From: Planctomycetota bacterium
GTDB taxonomy: Bacteria; Planctomycetota; Phycisphaerae; UBA1845; PWPN01
Direction: 5' to 3'
Length of the DNA stretch: 9,811 bases
Assembly: GCA_020346805.1 (NCBI GenBank)
Contig: CP070790.1
Span: forward strand, 3,968,048-3,977,858
Part shown: positions 5,698 to 9,811 of the stretch, one piece after another
Numbering within the stretch: position 1 is the first letter of the stretch
Layout of the letters: each line of letters opens with the position of its first letter
Notes under the pieces: generated by a model
The model's input: the letters and a program-made list of their open reading frames with translations, nothing else
Databases searched by the model: none
Told to the model about the DNA's origin: nothing
Position numbers and translations under genes: made by a program

Positions 5698-6447
5698 ATG
5701 CCCTACGAAAGTTGGCCTTATTTTTGCGTATTCACGGTTTTAATCTTCGCCGGTCTCGGTGTTCCCATACCTGAAGATATTCCGTTGTTGACGGGGGGAT
5801 ATCTCTGTCACATAGGGCTGGCCCATTTGTTGGTTATGATTGCGATTGGAATGATTGGTGTTCTGGGGGGTGATTTTATACTTTACAGTTTGGGACGAAA
5901 GTGGGGTCATCATATTGTAGAACACCGTTTTGTTCGGCGTTTGGTGCGCCCGACCCGGTTATTGATAGCGGAAAAGCTTTTCAATCAACATGGAGTAAAG
6001 ATTATTTTTGCCGGTCGCTTTCTACCCGGTTTGCGGCCGATGATCTTTGTTGCTTCAGGGGTTTTAAAAGTTCCTTTCTGGACCTTTGCCTCGGTCAATG
6101 GGATGGCGGCCTGTATCAGCGTGCCGATTATGGTTGTGCTGGGATTGGTGTTCGGGCAAAACTTCGATCGCCTCAAAAGTGATGTACGGACGGCTACCCA
6201 CCTTATCGCCTTCGGAATCTTGATTGCGGGATTGATTGCGGCCGGCATCTATCTTCACCGCCGACAGAAACGTATGATGGCATCCACGGGCATCGATCGG
6301 AGAATTGATGCCAAGACATTGGCCCACATGTCACCGATACTTAACATACCCATCCCGGAACCCGAAGATGAGGAGAAGCTGGAAGAGGAACCGCAACCGC
6401 AAGCTGTGGAGACAGCCGCCGTTGGCGAAACCACCATAAATGTCTAA
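5698..6447 (+). CDS. DedA family (VTT domain) membrane protein
   Basis: A 249-residue inner-membrane protein of the DedA/SNARE-associated (VTT) family. Some members are now known to translocate undecaprenyl phosphate or phospholipids across the membrane. The family's first re-entrant region reads GVPIPEDIPLLTGGYL (21-36), with E26 and D27 as the conserved acidic pair. A second segment runs LLVMIAIGMIGVLGGDFILY (44-63), followed by GRKWG. The hallmark FAGRFLPGLRP (104-114) has the conserved R107 and R113. Hydrophobic stretches at about 141-153 and 167-186 are further membrane segments. Residues 220-249 form a Glu/Pro-rich cytoplasmic tail not needed for the core fold. The ATG at 5698 is chosen; GTG at 5683 and TTG at 5674 are alternatives. 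It is divergent from the YkgJ pair and 89 bases before the oxidoreductase gene. Confidence 0.9.
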   Translation: MPYESWPYFCVFTVLIFAGLGVPIPEDIPLLTGGYLCHIGLAHLLVMIAIGMIGVLGGDFILYSLGRKWGHHIVEHRFVRRLVRPTRLLIAEKLFNQHGVKIIFAGRFLPGLRPMIFVASGVLKVPFWTFASVNGMAACISVPIMVVLGLVFGQNFDRLKSDVRTATHLIAFGILIAGLIAAGIYLHRRQKRMMASTGIDRRIDAKTLAHMSPILNIPIPEPEDEEKLEEEPQPQAVETAAVGETTINV

Positions 6448-6536
6448 CCGCCCGGGTAACAGGTTTGCAACTCTACGATTAACGGTTAAATTACCCAATA
6501 TCAATTTTGGACATTAATCACGGATGGAGAATAACA

Positions 6537-7814
6537 ATGAATAACAGAGTTATGGATCGTAGAAGTTTCTTAAGAACGACGGCGGGGACGGCGGCATTGG
6601 GTATTGCCGGCGGGGCGGTAAAGGGTAAGTCAGCGGCAAGGGCGGCATCTGCAAAACGAACGCCTGGGGCGAACGATCGAATATCGGTCGGGGTAGTCGG
6701 CATGGGGGTTCGCGGCACAGCCCTGGCAGACGCCGTGGTAAATATGTCGAAGAATAAAGGCGTGAATATAGAACTGGCGGCTATCTGCGAGTTGTGGCGG
6801 GTGGCCCGCGAGAAAAAGGCTGCCGAGTTTGGAGAAAAAACAGAAACCAAACTTAAAGTCTTCGTCCGTCACGAGGAAATGTTGGAGAAGGCCGACGTAG
6901 ATGCGGTGATTATTACTACACCGGATTTCTGGCATGTACCCGTTTTGCTCGATTGCGTGCGGGCCGGCAAAGATGCTTACGTCGAAAAGCCGTTAGGCGT
7001 TACCTTGGAGGAAGCCAAGGCGGCGCGGGATGCGGTACACGCTACAGATCGGGTGGTACAGGTGGGAACCCAGCGGCGGAGTGAGGATAAATTTCATGTG
7101 GCCCGCGATTTCGTCAAAACCGGGCAACTGGGGAAAATCAGCACCATCGAATGTGCATTCAATGACTGCAGCCCGCGCTGGCGGCGCGAAGCCCAATGTA
7201 AGAAAATGAAGGAAAGCGATGTGGATTGGAAGTATTATCTGCGGGATCGGGCCTATCGACCCTTCAATCCACGCGACATATTGGAATGGAAGCTGTTTCG
7301 CGATTTTACTATGGGTACCAGCGGGCTGCTGGGCTGCCACATATACGATGCTCTGCAGTTGGTAATGGATGTGCCTTATCCGATCAGCGCGGTATCTCAA
7401 GGCGGGGTGTTTGTGTATAAGGACGGGCGGGAAGTTGAAGATACTTTTATATCCCTGCTGGAATATCCGCGGGAATTTGTAGCCCACTACATGACGCGTT
7501 TGGGGAACCGAGCGAGCCCGGGGCTGAAGATTCGCGGCGTGCGAGGTACGCTGGATGCGGAAGCGGGGCGGTACAGCGGAGAAGGCGGGCGTAAAGATGA
7601 CCGTTTGCCGGACAAACCGGTGAAACTGACCATGCCCAAGCAGAGACGGCCGTCGCATATGCAAAACTTCTTCGATTGCATGCGTTCACGCCAGACACCG
7701 ATCGCATCGATCGATGTTGGCTATCAGCACATGATTACCAGCGTGATCGCCCAGGAAGCTATGATTCAGAAACGCCGGTTGGTATACGATCCCAAGCGGG
7801 ATCGGATTGTATAA
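6537..7814 (+). CDS. Gfo/Idh/MocA family oxidoreductase with twin-arginine signal
   Basis: A 425-residue NAD(P)-dependent oxidoreductase of the Gfo/Idh/MocA family, which acts on sugars, inositols and their derivatives. A twin-arginine signal, DRRSFLRTT (7-15), then an Ala/Gly-rich stretch to about residue 39, indicates export of the folded, cofactor-loaded enzyme. The Rossmann fold starts at ISVGVVGMGVRG (49-60), TTPDFWH (127-133) follows, and YVEKPLG (148-154) carries the catalytic Lys151. GCHIYDAL (266-273) supplies the conserved His268 and Asp271 of the active site. The ATG at 6537 has GGAG (6526-6529) seven bases upstream; a TTG at 6507 would put the twin-arginine motif too far in. Exported family members with this N-terminus are abundant in planctomycetes, where they are usually linked to polysaccharide breakdown. 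No partner gene is next to it, so its substrate is open. Confidence 0.93.
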   Translation: MNNRVMDRRSFLRTTAGTAALGIAGGAVKGKSAARAASAKRTPGANDRISVGVVGMGVRGTALADAVVNMSKNKGVNIELAAICELWRVAREKKAAEFGEKTETKLKVFVRHEEMLEKADVDAVIITTPDFWHVPVLLDCVRAGKDAYVEKPLGVTLEEAKAARDAVHATDRVVQVGTQRRSEDKFHVARDFVKTGQLGKISTIECAFNDCSPRWRREAQCKKMKESDVDWKYYLRDRAYRPFNPRDILEWKLFRDFTMGTSGLLGCHIYDALQLVMDVPYPISAVSQGGVFVYKDGREVEDTFISLLEYPREFVAHYMTRLGNRASPGLKIRGVRGTLDAEAGRYSGEGGRKDDRLPDKPVKLTMPKQRRPSHMQNFFDCMRSRQTPIASIDVGYQHMITSVIAQEAMIQKRRLVYDPKRDRIV

Positions 7815-7818
7815 ATGA

Positions 7819-7928
7819 GTTATACGAATTCCACTTCAAACATGCGCTAAGAGAGCGGGTCAGGCACAATATTCCTTTGGAATAATTGAGCCAGACCCGG
7901 CACACATTTGAAGTGGAATCCGTATAAC
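7819..7928. repeat. 110-bp near-perfect palindromic element (MITE- or REP-like)
   Basis: The outer arms (7819-7840 and 7907-7928) are 22 bases each and match as reverse complements at 21 positions; only A7827/C7920 differs. They begin GTTATACG and end CGTATAAC. A second, inner stem pairs 7856-7875 with 7879-7899 around a TTT loop, with two A/A mismatches and one bulged A. The whole segment can therefore fold into one long hairpin with a small internal loop. It begins four bases after the oxidoreductase stop codon. It holds no gene and no flanking target duplication is obvious. It could be a non-autonomous transposon relic, a REP-type repeat or a bidirectional terminator between converging genes. 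Confidence 0.75.
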
Positions 7929-7971
7929 CTGTTGCTCGCGCTTCTGGCTCTGATATGAGGTTCTGGTGAGC

Positions 7972-7988
7972 GTCGGGCAGAGCCCGAC
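7972..7988. repeat. Perfect 7-bp GC-rich hairpin between converging genes
   Basis: GTCGGGC (7972-7978) and GCCCGAC (7982-7988) pair around an AGA loop. It lies 25 bases past the end, on the minus strand, of the secreted-protein gene that stops at 8013. No T-run follows on either strand, so it would be an atypical terminator; it may instead be a small dispersed repeat. Confidence 0.45.
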
Positions 7989-8012
7989 CATCTGATGAAG
8001 TATTGACGAGTC

Positions 8013-9383
8013 CTACAATGACCAGAGGTGGACAACGGTGGCGTTGGTTTCGCTGACGCCCAGGCCACGCTCCACCATAAAGAGACGTCCGCCCTGCGCG
8101 TCAAAGGCCATGCCGCCCGCATTCCAGCAGACGTTTCCGCTGAGATAGAACTGAGTAGGCCGCCAAGTCGCATAAGGCACCACGACCCAGGGATCCTGTT
8201 GGCCGAGGGCGCTGCGGCCGAGCATGTGCACGTCGTAGAAGATGACCTGCCGCTCGTAAGGTTGGCAGTGATAGCCGTGGCCCTCACTGCACGGGTCGTT
8301 ACAATCGACCGGCGGCTCGTCATAACAATTGGTGCCGAGCCCTTTGTAACCGAGCAGCATGATTGCCGCCCTGGTCCCGTCCTCGACAAAGACACCGCCG
8401 GTCCAATCGTCACATAAGGTGTAATCGGGGTAATCGCAGTTGGCGGGGTTCCCCACGTTGGGACCGGCGCAGCCGGGAAACGCGACGCGGTAGTAGAGTA
8501 TCGGCAGGGCGTCCAGATTACCCGTCGCCCTGTCGCTGTCCCAGGCATGAAAGGCAAACAGGGTCGGTCCCTGTGAGCCGCCGCGGGCAGTGACCGGTTC
8601 GAGGCTGTCGAGCGGTGTGCCGCGGGCCCGGCCAGTGATCAGCGTTCGGCCGCCGAGGTATTGATTCGCATACCACTGGGGCGCCGAGAAGAGGTAGGAG
8701 CCCATCTTGCGCCCGTGATACGGCGTCTCCTCCGGCCCGACGTGGAACATACCCTGGGCCCCTGTGCCATCCAGGTTGGCGAACCAAACGGTGGGGAAGG
8801 TATTTTCGCCGGCGACTCCTTCAGCGTACCAGAGATCAATCGAGCCATAAAGTTTGTCGCCGGTCTGGGTGCCTCGCCGGGGGACGTACTCGAGATCGCT
8901 GACGTAGAGGTACTGGCGGTGAACGGTTGACGCCAGGCCGCCGTCAAAGCTGGTCAGGGGGGTAACGAAGGCGGCTTGGGGCAGGTTTTCCCAATTTGCT
9001 TCGATGGCCGGCGCGGGGATCGCCACCTCACCGTAAAAGGCGTAGCAATTCCACGCTGGGTCCGAGCAGAACTCGCCCGGGTGAGTCGGGTCGTACAAGC
9101 TCTGGAATCCGGTCACCAACAGCGAGCCGGCGCCGCTGTTGCCGCTGGGATGGAAGCAAAGTCCGAGCGCCCCCCAATTGAAGCTATCGGGCAGGCGGAA
9201 GGCACCCAGGTAAGTGAAATCGGTCGGCTGCAGGTTCTGGGTCGGGCTCTCACCGTTACCGCCGTTCCCATTACCACCATTGCCGCCGCCGTTAGGCGGT
9301 CCCCCGTTGCCGGGAGGGGGGGCGGTACACTGCTGACCGGAGAAGACGGTCTGCGCAAAGAGACATAATAAGAGTCGTCGCAT
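8013..9383 (-). CDS. Secreted Cys-rich protein of unknown function with Gly/Asn-rich linker
   Basis: A 456-residue protein I cannot assign to a characterised family. MRRLLLCLFAQTVFSG (1-16) is a short signal peptide; Cys19 follows, but GQQC is a poor lipobox, so lipidation is doubtful. Residues 22-45 are a Pro, then Gly/Asn-rich linker. The body starts at FTYLGAFRLP (56-65) and includes YLYVSDLEYVP (158-168) and a closing GGMAFDAQGGRLFMVERGLG (423-442). Such short strand-turn repeats suggest a beta-propeller-like fold, but this is a guess. Twelve Cys outside the signal (19, 76, 106, 113, 305, 316, 324, 353, 361, 365, 373, 419) suggest disulfides outside the cytoplasm. ATG 9383 has GAGGA about seven bases upstream. 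It is visibly GC-richer than its neighbours, with an AT-rich region on one side and a palindromic element on the other, so transfer is possible. Confidence 0.75.
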   Translation of the reverse strand: MRRLLLCLFAQTVFSGQQCTAPPPGNGGPPNGGGNGGNGNGGNGESPTQNLQPTDFTYLGAFRLPDSFNWGALGLCFHPSGNSGAGSLLVTGFQSLYDPTHPGEFCSDPAWNCYAFYGEVAIPAPAIEANWENLPQAAFVTPLTSFDGGLASTVHRQYLYVSDLEYVPRRGTQTGDKLYGSIDLWYAEGVAGENTFPTVWFANLDGTGAQGMFHVGPEETPYHGRKMGSYLFSAPQWYANQYLGGRTLITGRARGTPLDSLEPVTARGGSQGPTLFAFHAWDSDRATGNLDALPILYYRVAFPGCAGPNVGNPANCDYPDYTLCDDWTGGVFVEDGTRAAIMLLGYKGLGTNCYDEPPVDCNDPCSEGHGYHCQPYERQVIFYDVHMLGRSALGQQDPWVVVPYATWRPTQFYLSGNVCWNAGGMAFDAQGGRLFMVERGLGVSETNATVVHLWSL

Positions 9384-9439
9384 TTAATCATCCTCAACAA
9401 TCAGAGAGAAGGAGAACGAAACGCTGGATAGTCTAAAAT

Positions 9440-9479
9440 GTTCTTTGATTTTCAAGAACTTCGCGCTTGGACGAAGCGC
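9440..9479. repeat. Two adjacent short hairpins
   Basis: GTTCTT (9440-9445) pairs with AAGAAC (9454-9459) around eight bases, and GCGCTT (9463-9468) pairs with AAGCGC (9474-9479) around GGACG. Both are perfect 6-bp stems only three bases apart. They lie about 60-95 bases upstream of the secreted-protein start and could be part of its leader; stems this short may also occur by chance. Confidence 0.3.
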
Positions 9480-9628
9480 CGACAACCAGAAATGCTACTA
9501 TAGGCTTCATCGGGAGCGACTGTGTGTTTCTATCTTACGCAAGGCAATCGATTTGTCAAAAAATACTTCGGTGAAAACAAGTAACTCTTCCAATAACCGT
9601 ATTTTTAGGCTTACAAATAAGGGTGATT

Positions 9629-9658
9629 TTGAGTTTTTTACAAGGTTTTTTATATAAA
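9629..9658 (+). promoter_or_regulatory. Candidate promoter for dus
   Basis: TTGAGT (9629-9634), an 18-base spacer, then TATAAA (9653-9658) resembles a sigma-70-type promoter. Transcription would begin near 9665 and leave a leader of about 58 bases. The surrounding T- and A-runs make chance matches likely. Confidence 0.3.
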
Positions 9659-9723
9659 ATCCCTGTATTGCTATACCCAACACACATTATGATCGTCGAC
9701 ACAAATTCGTTACCATATAAAAC

Positions 9724-9811
9724 ATGCTGACCATTGGTTTATTAAAGCTTGATTTTCCCGTGGTGCAGGCGGCGCTGAGCGGCTACAGCGACCTGGCGAT
9801 GCGGCGGGTGG
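9724..9811 (+). CDS. dus: tRNA-dihydrouridine synthase, N-terminus only (runs off window)
   Basis: Twenty-nine codons are visible. The N-terminus IGLLKLDFPVVQAALSGYSD (4-23) matches the first beta strand and FMN-binding loop of Dus enzymes, where the hydrophobic strand leads into an A-P/L-M/S-x-G-x-S/T-D segment. These flavoproteins reduce uridine to dihydrouridine in the D-loop or other positions of tRNA using NADPH. The ATG at 9724 fits the family start, although no clear Shine-Dalgarno sequence precedes it (CATATAAAAC). Which Dus subfamily it belongs to cannot be told from this fragment. Confidence 0.75.
   Translation, partial: MLTIGLLKLDFPVVQAALSGYSDLAMRRV

Larger units (their letters stand above)
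9384..9723. other. AT-rich divergent intergenic region
   Basis: These 340 bases separate the secreted-protein gene (minus) from dus (plus). They are much more AT-rich than the gene at 8013-9383. A 70-codon plus-strand frame (9445-9657) opens with TTG, has no ribosome binding site and resembles nothing, so I do not call it. Two small hairpins (9440-9479) and a candidate dus promoter (9629-9658) are listed separately. No tRNA or other RNA gene is recognisable. Confidence 0.6.

Noticed and set aside
7787..7804. 7-bp inverted repeat CGATCCC-AAGC-GGGATCG inside the end of the oxidoreductase gene
   Set aside because: It lies within the coding sequence and encodes the ordinary C-terminal residues; no T-run follows, so I do not call a terminator.
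8028..9368. Several plus-strand open frames opposite the secreted-protein gene
   Set aside because: They arise from the GC-rich codon pattern of the minus-strand gene; none has a plausible start or family features.
9445..9657. 70-codon plus-strand frame before dus
   Set aside because: It has a TTG start and no ribosome binding site, lies in AT-rich DNA and resembles no protein family.

Overview
The window looks like chromosomal DNA of a planctomycete, probably of the Phycisphaerae type. This is inferred from protein style, not from a database search: a twin-arginine Gfo/Idh/MocA oxidoreductase, two CxxCxxCC cysteine-cluster proteins side by side, a tRNA-dihydrouridine synthase with a characteristic N-terminus, and a secreted protein with a Gly/Asn-rich linker. 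I see no rRNA, tRNA, CRISPR array, transposase or phage gene.

Layout. Positions 1-836 (minus) hold most of an NAD-dependent sugar epimerase/dehydratase that runs off the left edge. A 320-base divergent intergenic region with a strong hairpin separates it from a plus-strand housekeeping run: rpsP (bS16), trmD (tRNA m1G37 methyltransferase), rplS (bL19), a YraN/UPF0102 nuclease-fold protein and a TatD-family DNase. The first three are the conserved ribosome/tRNA-modification cluster, but rimM, which commonly sits between rpsP and trmD, is absent here. Next comes a 586-base non-coding region rich in inverted repeats, with two terminator-like structures that both point to the minus strand. Two minus-strand YkgJ-like genes follow (4533-5537). 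They are divergent from a plus-strand DedA/VTT membrane protein (5698-6447) and an exported Gfo/Idh/MocA oxidoreductase (6537-7814). Just after that gene lies a near-perfect 110-bp palindrome (7819-7928) that looks like a small mobile or REP-like element. A GC-richer minus-strand gene (8013-9383) encodes a large Cys-rich secreted protein of unknown function. An AT-rich divergent region leads to the first 29 codons of a dus gene at the right edge.

How the genes fit together. rpsP-trmD-rplS would couple ribosomal protein synthesis to tRNA modification, and yraN and tatD probably continue the operon, since tatD starts 5 bases after yraN ends. The rest is a set of short, apparently independent units. 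There is no clear defence, secretion or biosynthetic system. The points most worth a second look are the non-coding structures (878-941, 3987-4286, 7819-7928), the missing rimM and the unusual secreted protein.
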